In this document: in pieces, positions 14,131 through 25,122 of the stretch | Layout of the letters: each line of letters opens with the position of its first letter | Numbering within the stretch: the first letter of the stretch is position 1 | Assembly: GCA_022605405.1 (NCBI GenBank) | Contig: JABYQQ010000005.1 | Location: 2,170,001 to 2,234,000 of the forward strand | DNA from: Earliella scabrosa | Lineage: Eukaryota; Basidiomycota; Agaricomycetes; Polyporales; Polyporaceae | Reading direction: 5' to 3' | Length of the DNA: 64,000 nucleotides | Notes under the pieces: model-generated | Seen by the model: only the letters and a program-made list of their open reading frames with translations | What the model was told of the DNA's origin: nothing | Databases searched by the model: none | Program-made: the position numbers and the translations under genes

Positions 14131-14626
14131 TCAGGGCACGTAGATCGCATGGCCCCGGTATGTCTTCCCGTTCCCGTCCAGCAGCCCCTTCAGCCGCGTC
14201 GCAATCCCCTTCACCCCGTCCCGACTCTCGTCCATCTCCCGCCATGACCCCGCCACGCTCCAGCACTCCGAACACGCTTTGCTCGCCGCATTCACCGTCT
14301 CCACCTCCAATTCCTGCCGCATGTGCAGCGCGACCATCACGTCCACCACACGGTCAAAGCCCCCTCGCCATGTCTTCACCCCGCTATCCGCGTTCATCGT
14401 CACGTCGGTAACGAGGTACGAGGATGCTAGCCCAATGCATCGTCGAAGAACCATTTGGTCGATTCTGCCCGATGTGCGAGTCATCCGAGCAAGCACATCT
14501 ACCACGAATCCTTCGTAGTCTGTTGCTGGTGATAACTCAGGCTCCTATTAGCATCAGGTGCTGTATCAGCTGTCCTGGCATCTCCAGCAATGACAATAGT
14601 TGAACACGTACCTGCAATGTTTGCAT
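14131..14626 (-). CDS. Conserved small protein, function unknown
   Basis: A first exon of only 15 nt (14626-14612, MQTLQ) and a second exon (14544-14131) give 142 residues. The protein looks like a compact globular fold: EGFVVDVLARMTRTSGRI, RRCIGLASSYLVTDVT, a central helix rich in Glu and Val, and a C-terminus ending GHAIYVP. It has few low-complexity residues, which argues that it is real and under constraint. No family is recognised with confidence. The gene is transcribed towards the PX gene on the same strand, with about 290 bp between its stop and the PX start codon. The ATG is so close to the first intron that automated callers may truncate the protein at an internal methionine. Confidence 0.65.
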
Positions 14627-15053
14627 CTTTGCCCGTGAACAAAATAGACTGTGGTAGACTCTGCTGCTAGTGTGTGAAGTGACGAAACTGGTATGAGGAT
14701 GGGTTATATGCAGGCAACCTTTTGAAGGAAGGGCCCCTGTCGGTCGGGTAGCCCTATCTTTGATCTTCTCAGGGGGCTTCCGCGCCGGCCGCGGTGCTGC
14801 TCGTGCAGAACTCCCAATGGCTCGCGGCGGTGCAAAGGCAAGTATGTTCGTATGCGTACCATTCCATATCTATATGTAGCGCATCCGCACCAGTCTGCTG
14901 TAGATCGCGGGCGCTTCATCAACATCATCGCGCCCACGTGGCTATCGAGGCGACGTTCCTGGGCGCTTCCTCACCCTCCAGGAGTCCAGCTCAGCACGCC
15001 TTCGTCCCTTCCGTGGTCTCACAGGGCTCATCGTCGCCTGTTCGTCCTGCAGC
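14627..15053. other. Divergent promoter region
   Basis: About 430 bp shared by the minus-strand small unknown gene and the plus-strand CCDC47-like gene. No TATA box in a convincing position was seen. Confidence 0.5.
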
Positions 15054-16502
15054 ATGGCGTCCCTCATCGCAAAATACCTGACTCCGCCATTGCCCAACGT
15101 CACGCCGGAGTATGACGGGCTTGAGTTCAGGTGGAAGTTCCTCACCTTCCGGCCGGCATGTGAGTTCCATTTGAGATACGTCTTGCCAGCTCGTGCGTGT
15201 TGAATTCAATTGGGCAGATTTCAAGAACGAAATCTACTTCGTTGGCGCGGTGCTGTTCTATGTTCTATGCTTCTATGTAGGCAAGAAGACGAACGAGCGG
15301 AAAGCAAACAAATGGTGTGTCCTCTTTATGGACATGGTTCGTTACGTGTACGCAGCAATCCTCACCAACCTTGAATTGCGCCCAGGTTCGATGCGCATCT
15401 ACCACTGTACAAGACACAGTTTTCCAGGCCAGCCAATGCCGAGGGTCTCATGCGAGGTACGTAGTCCCCGTATTGCCTCCTCTCTCCTCAACCAACCTCC
15501 TGTCGCGCTACAACAGACGGCAACAGCGACTTCTTCGTCTACTCCAGCGGAAGGCGCGCGCTGAGCTCTCTGCACACTGTCTTCACCCTTCGCCCGCGCC
15601 ACGATGTGTTCCAGTATCTGTACCAGGTCGTCCGTGGCCTGGTCGAGCTCAACTACTCCGTCTACGACAAGGTCGAGTTGACCTTCACGTTCAGGGAGCC
15701 CGTGGGCAAGGAGGGCGCCGTGCCGGAATGCGTCTGGGCCATTGTAGCCAAGGACGAAATGTCCCAGCTCCGGACCGAGCGTTGGGATCTGGTGCGTAGA
15801 CCATCACAGTATTTCCTCCAGTGAGCACACGCGCTCACGTCGCGACCAGACCTTTACGAAGACCACCGAGAACCCGGCGCTCCCCAAGTCACTCGTGGTC
15901 ATGTCCGGTACGTCCGCGCAGCCCATCCACCCGCCTTCACTCTCCTGACCTCGGCTGCAGAGTTCGCCGACATTACCACGGCCCTGCTTAAGCCCTACGG
16001 CCCATACTCGCTCGCCTCGATCCTCTCCCAGCCGGAAATCCAGCCCTACTTCCGCTCGCTCACGCTCACCGACCAGCCGCGCGTCCGCCCCGCCGTGCCC
16101 CTCCAGCCCTCCGAGCGCACAAAGCGGCTCACGCTCACGCTCGCGCTCCCGCCCGCCTCGCACGCGTCCGCGACCGTCCCGCTCGTGACCGCCCTCTTCC
16201 AGCTCGTCGACGTCGTCGCGGGCGAGGGCAAGCTCCCCGGCGTGCGCGGCGGCCTGCACGCGGCGCTGCGGCCCGAGACGCGCACGAAGCTCCGCAAGGC
16301 GCGCGAGGAGGTCGAGAAGCAGATCCGCGAGGAGGCGCAGCGCGAGCAGCGGGAGGAGGCGGAGGAGCAGAAGGCCGCGGAGCGCAAGAAGGCGCGCGAC
16401 GAGCGCGTCTCGAAGCTGAGCGCGGCGGAGCAGCAGAAGGTGCTCGACCGCGAAAAGAAGCGGCTGTTGCGCAAGAGCCAAGGCAAGGTCAAGACGCGGT
16501 AG
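15054..16502 (+). CDS. CCDC47-like ER membrane protein (DUF1682; PAT complex subunit homologue)
   Basis: Six exons (15054-15159, 15218-15314, 15386-15456, 15517-15791, 15850-15907, 15961-16502) encode 382 residues. FLTFRPAYFKNEIYFVGAV leads into the only membrane span (about 40-58), followed by GKKTNERKANKWFDAHLPLY, the conserved DUF1682 core (NSDFFVYSSGRRALSSLHTV; LYQVVRGLVELNYSVYDKVE) and the WAIVAKDEM...RWDLTFTK segment. The C-terminus is a highly charged Arg/Glu/Lys coiled coil from about residue 315 ending in a basic tail, as in CCDC47. The human homologue is a calcium-binding ER protein that partners Asterix/WDR83OS at the translocon and chaperones multi-pass membrane proteins. An ER location and similar role here are inferred from family. 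Confidence 0.9.
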
Positions 16503-16780
16503 GACTCGCTCGGGCTTGGATTCGGGCGTGTCGGTTGCTCGAACGACACACTATCTGCTTCGAGGGTGTGGGATATACGGTATCTAGCGTGGAAGTACGG
16601 CGTGTTAATATGGTGCTCCCTCTGCTTTCAGCTGTTGTTATTGTAGAGCAACGCCACGGGTAGGATAAATTAATTGCGCGTACATGTACATGTTGCAATG
16701 CATAGCCAGCTGTGTCCGTCGAAAGCATGATGATCCCAAAGAACGAGCGGATAAATACCACCGAACCATCCTGAGCAGCG

Positions 16781-19700
16781 TCAAGTGGTGATTGTCCTCT
16801 GCAGCAACTGTGAGCGTGCGTCGTCCGTAGGCAGCCCGACCGAGCTGCTCGCGCCGTTCACGTTCCCCACCGCCTTTCCAGAGCCCTGTGCGCCATTCTG
16901 CTCCCCGTTCTGCGCCTCGGAGGACTTTGCCTGCGCGTCCGGCGGTGCTGGGGGCTCCTGCGTCCGACTCAGCCCGAGCCTCCCGCCCCAGTAGTTGAAG
17001 AACCGCAGAAGCCACGTCGGCTTCAGGTTCTGGTGCTCGACCGCATCCGCCTCCTCCTCCGCCTCCATCTCCATCCCCGGCAGGTGCGGCAGGTCCTCCT
17101 CCTCCTCCGCCTCGCTCTCCGTGCGCCCCATCCGGTCCACAAGCCTCCCCTCGCCGTCCAGCGTCCACTGCACGCGACTGAAGGGCCCGTGCGCGCCGCG
17201 CACTCCCTGCGGGAGCCTCCGCCCGGTCCCGAACACCGTCTCGCGGAGCGCAAGCACGCGCTGGCGCGGCTGCGCGGCCATGTGCCAGAGGTCCTCGACG
17301 AGGAACTGCGCGCTCTCGTACGCGAGCGCGTGCGTCTCCTGCGTGAGGCCCTCCGCGTCCGTCCGCAGGGCCTCGAGCCGCTGCAGCTCGCCCGCCCGCA
17401 CGTCGAGCGCGCTGAGCGCACCGCGTGCGCCCTCGTGGTCCGCGTGCAGCCGTGCGTTCTGCGCGGAGAGGCGGCATGCGAGCGCTTGAAGACAGGCGAC
17501 GACGTTGGCGAGGTGCGCCTCGCGCCGGCGCATGACGAGCAGCTGGCCGCAGAGCTCGACGTCGATGCGCATGCGCTCGACGGGGAGGATGGGCGTGGTG
17601 GCGAAGTCGGGCGCGTCGTCGAAGCTGCGCCGCCGCTCTGGGCCGGACACGAGCAGCCGCCGTCGGTGGAGCTTCTCGAGGTCGCTGGGGTCGACTATCG
17701 AGGCACTGTCGTCGTCGAGGGGAGAGGAGGCCGAGTCTGACTTGCCCAGGGGACTCGCGCCGATGCGGTGCTGCTCCTTAGAGCCGTTGTCGTGCAGCAT
17801 ACCCCGCGCGCTCCGTGTGTCCGACCAGCTGATAATGCGCGACTGCGTCTTTGTATGCGGCCGTTTCTGGTTGAATTCCGTCACTCGCCGGTCGTACTCT
17901 GATAGTTCGCTGGCGGAGCGCTCGGCGTGTGGTAATGAGCCCACCCCAAGCATCAGAGGATTGGGCGTGTCAGCTGCGGAAAGCGGGGTGAGCGCGATGA
18001 ACAGTGTGAGATGTACAGTCGTTATATACGCACAGATAGGCGACTGTTGGCCACTACTGAGTGGATCCTCCTCGTCAGGATCCCTAGAATAACTCAGCGC
18101 ACGTCCCATGGTCGATTTCCCGTAATGCGCACGAACCTTGATACAACGACTGACGGCACCATCGAGGATTGCCCGGACTTCTCGGATGGACCTCGCGGCG
18201 AGTCCGGCATGAACGCCTTCCCAAGCGTGCCAAAGTCGACGCTCAGCTTCTTGCCTTTAAATCTGTCGGTTCCGGCGTGAGCATTGTCCGGACAATGACG
18301 AGATTGGATGCAATACTCACCCCGCCCATCTTTCCATCCTGCGCTGGACCCGATCGGACCACGCTCGGTCGCCCTCGTCTCCGGATCTGGCCTCTCTGTC
18401 CTCTCTAGCTCGCTCATCTCTCTCCTTCCCATCCTTCGCCGCCCCGTCCTTCTCACCATCCCTGTCCCTGTCCCCATCCTCACGCTCACGTTCACCATCG
18501 CTCCACACAGCCTCCTTCTCCCGCCGCTTCTTCTCCGCATATCCAGGTCGACCCGTCCAGAAGTACCTCAACGTCTGTGGCGCATCCTTCGAGGTCACGG
18601 CGCAGCGGGCGAAAGCCGCGAGATCGGAGGTGACGCCAACCGTAGTCGCGCTGGTCCCACCGCCCTCGGCCACGTGCGTGCGCAGGTCCGACGCGAGGTC
18701 GTCCAGCTTGTTCTTCAGCACCCGATGCACCTTGTAAGATTCACTCTGCCGTGACTTCTCGTATTGTGCTTGGATGGACTCGATGATTGTCTGAGTGAGG
18801 AACAACACGCTGGGGCTGGGAGTCATAGCAGGTGGTGCAGGAACTGAGCTGGGGCCTATTGAGCTCGTCGGAGAGGTCGGAAGGGAAAGGATGAGGGGAG
18901 AGTGTCCATGGGGATGAGACCTCGTCGGGTGGAACGTGGCTAGGAGCTTGATGAACCCGACCGGATCTAGGAAGGGATCCTTTGGGACAAACTGAACAAA
19001 CACAGGTGTCACATTCGAGGAAACGTTGAGAAATGCCTCGACATACTATGCCTAGAGCATGGAGTTTAGTCCGCGTGCTCAGGATCAGGCTGAACAAGGC
19101 TGCGATGACTGAGGGGTCTGCGACCTTCTCTGTGGGCTGTGCAGCGAGCGTTCAGCCTCACGGGTACGAGCTTCGGGACGGAGTCAATCACCTCAATATG
19201 CAGGTACGGCTCTCCGATCTCTGTCACCCACCGTTGAATACCCTCGCAGGTCACATCACACAGAAGGCCGTTGCGTTCCTCTGGAGAGATGTCGAACATG
19301 CCGAATATGGCCAAAGAAGCTTGTATGAGCTTGACAAGTTCTATTACCGTGGCATTGAATAGCTCGCGAGATCGTGACGGTGCCTTGTCGGTAACGTGGT
19401 ACATGGCAATGAAGCGGTCCTTAGTCGCATCACTTCGAAGACACGTGTCAGAAGCATGTTGTGGTGGTCAAACACCGAGGAATACACATACCTTGGCTCT
19501 TCGAGAGTTAAGGCAGCACGCCCCCCACAGCCCATACGGAGCAGGTTGACGTTCGAGTACAACTGTTCCCGGACATCCAGGAAGTTGCCTGAAGGAACAT
19601 GTACGATCGTGTAGTCTGAACGAAAGTTGGCAAGCGACGTGACCATCAAGATACCCTTCTCTGTCTTTCACGGCGTAGGTCATGAACGTTGGACAGTCGA

Positions 19701-20498
19701 ACGATGATATAACACATTCTGCATACCTCTTTAGGCCGTGCACCGTCCCTACGAAGATTCCGTGTTGCATCATCCCAAACAGTTTGAGCTTCTGCGAGCG
19801 AGAGAGACGACTGGGGACTCAGTGCCGTTACCGTGATCTGCCAAACGTTACTGATGCCCAGTAGCAGTATATCAATCGGATGTTATACCTTGTGTTTCGG
19901 ATCGCCGGTGAAAACAGTAAGCACGAGGACAGGGCGTTTTCGAGCGACCACCCTTGGTAGAAGCATCACCACGCCGTTACAAGCAAGAAGGACGGCTCCA
20001 AGAAGCGTACCATTTCTCCACGGCATATATTTGGAATCCTTCCAGTTCGAGCTGCTCCTCGACCACCTCGAACTTCTCCCCTCCTACCAACCAGTCCGAT
20101 GCACCAGCCACTACACGTTCCGCTGTGTCCGGGTAGACATTGACTGACAGGGAGCCTGTTCTGGAGCGTCCGAGCTTCGACTGAGACGGCTTCGCCGGAG
20201 GTGACCGAGGGGACGGACCCGGGGTCCTGACGGAGCGTACTGTGGGCATGAGAAGACGCTTTGGGCTGGCGACATTGACCGAGGAGACCTGGGGAGTGTA
20301 GAAAGGAGTTGAAGGTACGCCGAGTGACATGGCGGAGGTGTATGTCAGCGTACGAGACGCCGAAGGTCGAGGCCGAGGAGATGGCGGAGTCGGCGACGGA
20401 GGCATTGTGGGAGACTTGGACCGACCAGGAGGTGAGCCAGGTACCGGCGAATATCCAGACGGTCCGGGTGCTCTGCCCTTGGACGGACTGGATGCCAT
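16781..20498 (-). CDS. STB6/STB2-type Sin3-binding protein
   Basis: Ten minus-strand exons (20498-20011, 19952-19889, 19837-19727, 19658-19488, 19419-19192, 19127-19047, 18991-18321, 18262-18137, 18083-18034, 17973-16781) form one frame of 1060 residues. A Ser/Pro-rich leader precedes the STB6 N-terminal signature (about 135-163, ending EGFQIYAVEKW). Conserved blocks follow: ARKRPVLVLTVFTGDPKHK, the sequence around SPSRSRELFNATVIELVKL, and FVPKDPFLDPVGFIKLLATF. The C-terminal third has SELSEYDRRVTEFNQKRP and a helical region ending ALAYESAQFLVEDLWHMAA. STB2/STB6 were found in yeast as Sin3-binding proteins, so a role with the Sin3 histone deacetylase complex is likely. The 3' half can look like a separate gene starting at 18109; a 53-nt intron (18084-18136) joins the two. 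Confidence 0.82.
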
Positions 20499-20616
20499 GG
20501 TAAGTTATAGCGCGGGGTTAGAGTGTCAGTCAATGACGCAAATGTGGGCGGGCAGCTAGCATGATACGGAAGCAGGACACGTCAAGAGACGGAGACGGTA
20601 TTCAAGACTCGAGAAC

Positions 20617-20768
20617 GACGTCGCGTACGAAGTTGGAGGTGGCCAGACGACGGACTGGGAGAAGAGAGGAGGTGGTAACTCGGAGTGCAGCTGAACTTGA
20701 AGCAGCAGTCCGAGCACTACGACTCGGCAATCCCAGCACTACCGCCCGGCCCGATTCCCACGGTGCAT
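20617..20768 (+). repeat. Direct repeat, copy 1
   Basis: A segment beginning GACGTCGCGTACGAAGTTGG recurs 1300 bp downstream at 21917 in the same orientation. The first 68 bp are identical apart from one base, and the rest aligns with small indels to the shared end TTCCCACGGTGCAT. The copy lies just upstream of the STB6 start codon. No terminal inverted repeats were noticed. Confidence 0.8.
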
Positions 20769-21271
20769 CAAATTCGCGGTTTCGCCTGCCTCTCAGTGGC
20801 CAATATTTGTTTACACGCTCAAGTGAGCGCCGGGTCAGTCCGATATCTGGAAATTTTGGGTGGTTATAGAATTTCCGCACCTCTGGCGGGTACATAACCG
20901 TCATACCCCAGACATCGAACAGATATCGAGAGCAGCGATATCGGCGCGAGGGCTAAGCGCCGGGGGCCACATACCCGTTCGATACCCAGCGCCGCCCTGA
21001 CGGATAACTTCCGACCAAATACCCAGGGCGCCCGGTGCACACCTGGCGGTGTACTTAGGTTGGATTCGTGACTCGAAGTGTACCCTCCGGATACTTAGGT
21101 ACTATGAAATAGATTCGGCAGCAGGCCCCGCTCTCGGACTTCCAGCAGTCGTCCCGCTGTCCCGCATATTGGTCAAGTTACTATCCCGCCCCATAATAGT
21201 GGTCGTGAACCCGCGCAAGTCCGTGATCCCTACGGAGAGATGAGCTATAGCATCGAGGGCACTGTACGCTG
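20769..21271. other. Intergenic region, nothing recognised
   Basis: About 500 bp between the two repeat copies with no supported ORF. Composition is mixed, and the stretch around 20930-21050 is rich in GATATC and GCGCC words without obvious structure. Confidence 0.5.
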
Positions 21272-21650
21272 TCACCCACCGAGTTTCTTCAATGCCTCAC
21301 AAGTCTTCTCCTCCTTTACTCCGGCCTCAAATTTGGGAATGAGGTTATCCGGCATGCCTTTGTAGCCTTCCGGGAAATGGGCAACCTGTGTGACTACCAT
21401 GCATCCCGCAGGAGTGACTCCCTCACTTCCCCAGTCGGTGATGTAGACGCCTTCTATGAGCTGCTTCTTCTCGAGCCACTCCTGAACCTTCACAATGATG
21501 AAGGGCCACAACGCAGGGTGGCGCTGTAGTTGACAACTTGTGGGATGTTCTCTGTTGTAGAGTTGTACGATCTCCTCGAAAGGGACAAGAATACCCCCCA
21601 CCCGATTTTCTCGAGGTGCACACTTCTCTTCTACATCGGTGTATATATGG
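21272..21650 (-). pseudogene. Fragment of an unknown protein without a clear 5' end
   Basis: The reading frame ending at 21272 encodes about 125 residues that look protein-like: VGGILVPFEEIVQLYNREHP, then a helical HPALWPFIIVKVQEWLEKKQ, then MPDNLIPKFEAGVKEEKTCE and a C-terminal KKLGG. The frame has no ATG; the only initiator-like codon inside it is a GTG at 21601. An upstream ATG (near 21750) with a good intron leads into the wrong frame. It may be a decayed gene or one with an unrecognised first exon. No family was recognised. It sits between two copies of a direct repeat in a gene-poor stretch, which fits decay. Confidence 0.3.
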
Positions 21651-21916
21651 TTCGAAAGCCTGTACGACTTTGATTGTGGCTGAGTTCGACGTCTGATGTG
21701 CCAAAGAATAGTTTAGCGTTAGTTTGATGATTGAGTCAGGGACTTGTATGATTCACCATTGAGAATGTATACGATGATGTAGAAGACTGTACGTTGGTAT
21801 GCGTGTCCACCTGAGTTGGTCGCTCAGTTCTACTCCGATAGACTAAATATATGTTTCTTCTACATTAGCGCCTGCCGACTTATCCATCCGTATCGATGGT
21901 AACCAAATGGTGAAGC

Positions 21917-22054
21917 GACGTCGCGTACAAAGTTGGAGGTGGCCAGACGACGGACTGGGAGAAGAGAGGAGGTGGTAACTCGGACCGAACTTGAAGCAGC
22001 TCTGAGATGGCAATCCCAGCGGCACTACCGCCCGGCAAGATTCCCACGGTGCAT
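21917..22054 (+). repeat. Direct repeat, copy 2
   Basis: Second copy of the 20617 repeat, starting GACGTCGCGTACAAAGTTGG and ending TTCCCACGGTGCAT. It lies about 260 bp upstream of the GW-rich gene's ATG. The two copies lie at different promoters in opposite orientations relative to their nearest gene. Confidence 0.8.
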
Positions 22055-22310
22055 GTACGCTGCAATCTCGCGAGTCGCATTGACGCGTCTACGAAGGCAC
22101 GCCTCGTGGGCCCTCTTCGCGTTCGTTCCCCGCTCTCACTCCCCGCATGCGACCCCCCGCGGGTCTTCTTCTCCCCATCGCGCGTATCTGCCGCTCATTG
22201 TCTCTGATATTAATCGCGAACCGCCCCAGGGCCGTCCAGTGCGGCGGTCGACTCCACTGCGTTCCTACACACGACTTCCGCGCGCACCTTGACGCCCCCT
22301 CCATTACCCA

Positions 22311-24667
22311 ATGGCAAAGATCAAGAAGGGCAAGGCGAAGGGAGCCGAGCAGCCTGCGAAAGCCCAAGCGGCAGAACCCAGCCATGGCACGCCTGCTGCT
22401 GCTGCAGTCCCTGCGGTAGTAGCGCTGCATCCGTCGGCCCACGACGGGCACGCGAGATCTTCCGTCGCACACGAGGACAACAGCCACGGTTCGTAAACCC
22501 TTTCATATAGCACCTTGTGGCAGCAGCAGCTCAACCTTCACCTCGCTTCTCTCCATGTCTCCTCCACGATCTCATCATGACCCTCTCGCATCTTGACATC
22601 GGTCACTCCCCTCGCAACTTCATTCCATTTCCCACAGGTGGCCAGTACTGGTCGGCGCCTGCACATCAGCATGACGCGGACGAAGAAACGGAAGACGACG
22701 ATGGATGGGGCGAAGGTGCCGCTGCTTCAGGCGACATGTGGGGCGCACCGACCGCTGTGGGAGACCAGCACTCTGCGGACGGAGGCTGGGGCGCGCCTTC
22801 AAGCGGTGACTGGGGTGCCCCGACTGGAGGAGGTTGGGGAGAGCCGGCTCCTGCGACGGGTGGATGGGGTCAACCGCCAGAGCCTGCAAGTAATCGTCTG
22901 GGAGTGTCTGGTTTGAGCAGAGGTCGCAAGAGAGGCAGTGTTCAACACGCGCAGTCCCCGACAGCAAGTCCACAAGCGCCCGCCTCTCTCCATCCTTCAG
23001 CTGCTGCCCATATGTCTCCCTCCGGCTGGGGTGCGCCCCCTGCGGCCGCCGCATGGGGTGAACCCACCACAGGCGGTTGGGGCCAACCCCCCGCACCACC
23101 GCCTGCACCGAAACCCCCCGCAGCAAAACCCGCCTGGGCAAATTGGGCGAACGAGGCAAAAATGGTAACTACCCGACCAACTCCTGCACCCACTTCCTAT
23201 CCCTATCCTGCCCAGACCCCTGCTGTCGGAGGTGGAACCAGACAGGTGCTCTCCGATCAGCAGCGTTCCCAGATCTTAAGTTCGCTACTGGAGACTCCGC
23301 ATCAGCAAACTAAGGATTACTTCTCGCAGTCACAACCTCAACAACACAGGCAGCAATCGGCTGCTCGTCCCAGTCGCGCGCAGCAAGGGTACCACCCGAG
23401 TCAACACGATATGAACGCTCAACTCCTTGCAGAGCAACAGAGCATCTTGCGCAGCATACAGGAACAACATGCTCGCGCCGCGAACGGTCGCACGCACCAT
23501 GGTCACGCTCAACAACAAAGTCGACCCCAACCTGTACAATACGCCGATAGCTGGACGCACTGGGGCAGGGATGGCTGGGGAGGCGAGCGTGCGTCTACGA
23601 TTCCCGAGGAAGACGAAGACTACGACGAGGATGAGGACGAGGACTGGGAAGAGGAAGATGACAGTTGGGGTCGCTCCTACGGGACCAATCAACGCGTACG
23701 CTTCTCTCCCAACGTCGACTATGCACAATCCCCGTCATCGGCTGCTCGTGCTCGCGCCCATGCGCCCGGTCCCGCACCGGTCACTTCGCCTCCTCGTCAA
23801 GCCTATCAGCAGGTTTGGACACCCTCCCCCGTGTCGCGCACGATGAAGATGGCAACTGGGTCTATCCCATCTGTTACTGGAACAGTCAAGACAACGGTGT
23901 TCGAGCTCGCGCCCCCTCGGAACGGACTGGGGGAGAATACCTTCGTCGACTCCCATGGCGATGCCATCAGGCCTGCCGAAAGAGCGCTGTACAGTCGGGA
24001 TCGACCGGCGAAGGAACGCTTCCGATGGGGATTCAACCCAGAGAAAGATCCTCGCGTCGGGTCACTCCTCAGATGGATCGGAGCGATGTCAAACGGCCTT
24101 GCGACCATTGGAGTATGTTGGTTCTGTTCTGATTACACCTTAGTCCTGATCACTATCACAAATAGGTTCAACGATTCCTTGAGACTCGCGAAAGAGGCGC
24201 GTTGTTTGCTAACGCTGACTACCGAGTCCCGAATGCTTCTGGCACCGCATCGCAACCAGCTTTTGACTGGATTCCCCTCAGCGTTCTCCAAAACACACTC
24301 GACTCGACATTACAGTCCTCTGTCACTCTATACGATCCTGCGTTTCAAGTGGTCGTCTTCGTATTCTTGCTGTCACCATCAGGGAACAGTATGGCCCTCT
24401 GGCGGCGTAAACTGAACGTGCCAGACACGCTGCGCGAAGCGCACGCGCCAGACATCCTGGCAGTGCAGGCAGAGCTCAAGAGGAACTACCCTGTGTATGT
24501 CGACGAGTATGTGTTTCAAACATTCGAGGGTGTGCGAAGGCTGATGAAGCAGGGCTAGGCTACCGGTGAAGCCCGACGAGGCGACACCGACGGTTTCGAA
24601 GAAAAAGGTTCGATTCGCGTTCATCCGCCGCATGTTTGGCGGCGGGAAGAAGAAGAACGCGTCGTAA
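22311..24667 (+). CDS. GW/WG-repeat protein with conserved C-terminal domain, unknown function; apparent 1-nt frameshift near 3' end
   Basis: Exons 22311-22488, 22638-24112 and 24166-24558 give 681 residues; an in-frame segment at 23164-23214 (GTAACT...CCCAG, 51 nt) may be a further intron. Residues about 60-280 are a disordered Gly/Pro/Ala region with many Trp-Gly pairs (GWGAP, DWGAP, GWGEP, GWGQP), resembling Argonaute-hook type GW repeats. A Gln-rich stretch, an acidic patch (DEDEDEDWEEEDD) and a folded-looking C-terminal domain follow (SLLRWIGAMSNGLATIGVQRF; LKRNYPVYVDEYVFQTFEGV). The frame stops at 24558 in MKQG, but removing one G from the GGG run at 24551-24553 opens a basic tail (KKKVRFAFIRRMFGGGKKKN) to 24667. 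Either the genome carries a real truncation or the run is miscounted. The function is unknown. Confidence 0.65.
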
Positions 24668-25122
24668 CTGCACCTCCCTCCGACCGCGCTACCTTTCCTA
24701 CCCTCCCCATACGCTTGCGTGTTGTCTTGTTGCTCCCAGGTTGCTTCGTTGTCGCGCTCTGTTGCTCTGTCTGTCGCATTGGTACTGTATCGCTGCCTCT
24801 TCTCTGCTGGACGCTGTTGTTGCTTTCTTGGACTTGGATATACCGTTCGCCACCGCTAATGCATAGATACCTCGTGTATTACTAGACCTCTCCGATCCTG
24901 CACACGCCGTTACGGTTTACGATGGATAAAGTTACGATATCACATGCTTACGTATATACGATGTACTTACATACGCCACCGTAACGCAGCCGAATTCCTA
25001 TTTCGCGGGAGCATTCGCATTGCTTCCCTCTTCCACTCGAGTCCACGCCTCGTGCTTGCTGTGTGTGCTCCGCGTGCATGAGACTTACTAGAGAGAGTAT
25101 CACAATACCTCAGACTGAACCC
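24668..25122. other. Intergenic region, nothing recognised
   Basis: About 450 bp between plus-strand genes: the 3' region of the GW gene and the promoter of the first coiled-coil gene. AT content rises around 24880-24970, including CGTATATACG at 24952. Confidence 0.55.

Noticed and set aside
13839..14150. Upstream in-frame ATG at 14150 for the PX gene
   Set aside because: The extra leader is low-complexity, overlaps the end of the small unknown gene, and the ATG at 13838 is followed by a typical Ser/Pro-rich N-terminus.
16781..18109. Separate gene starting at ATG 18109
   Set aside because: The region joins in phase to the upstream exons through a 53-nt intron and matches the C-terminal part of the STB6-type protein.
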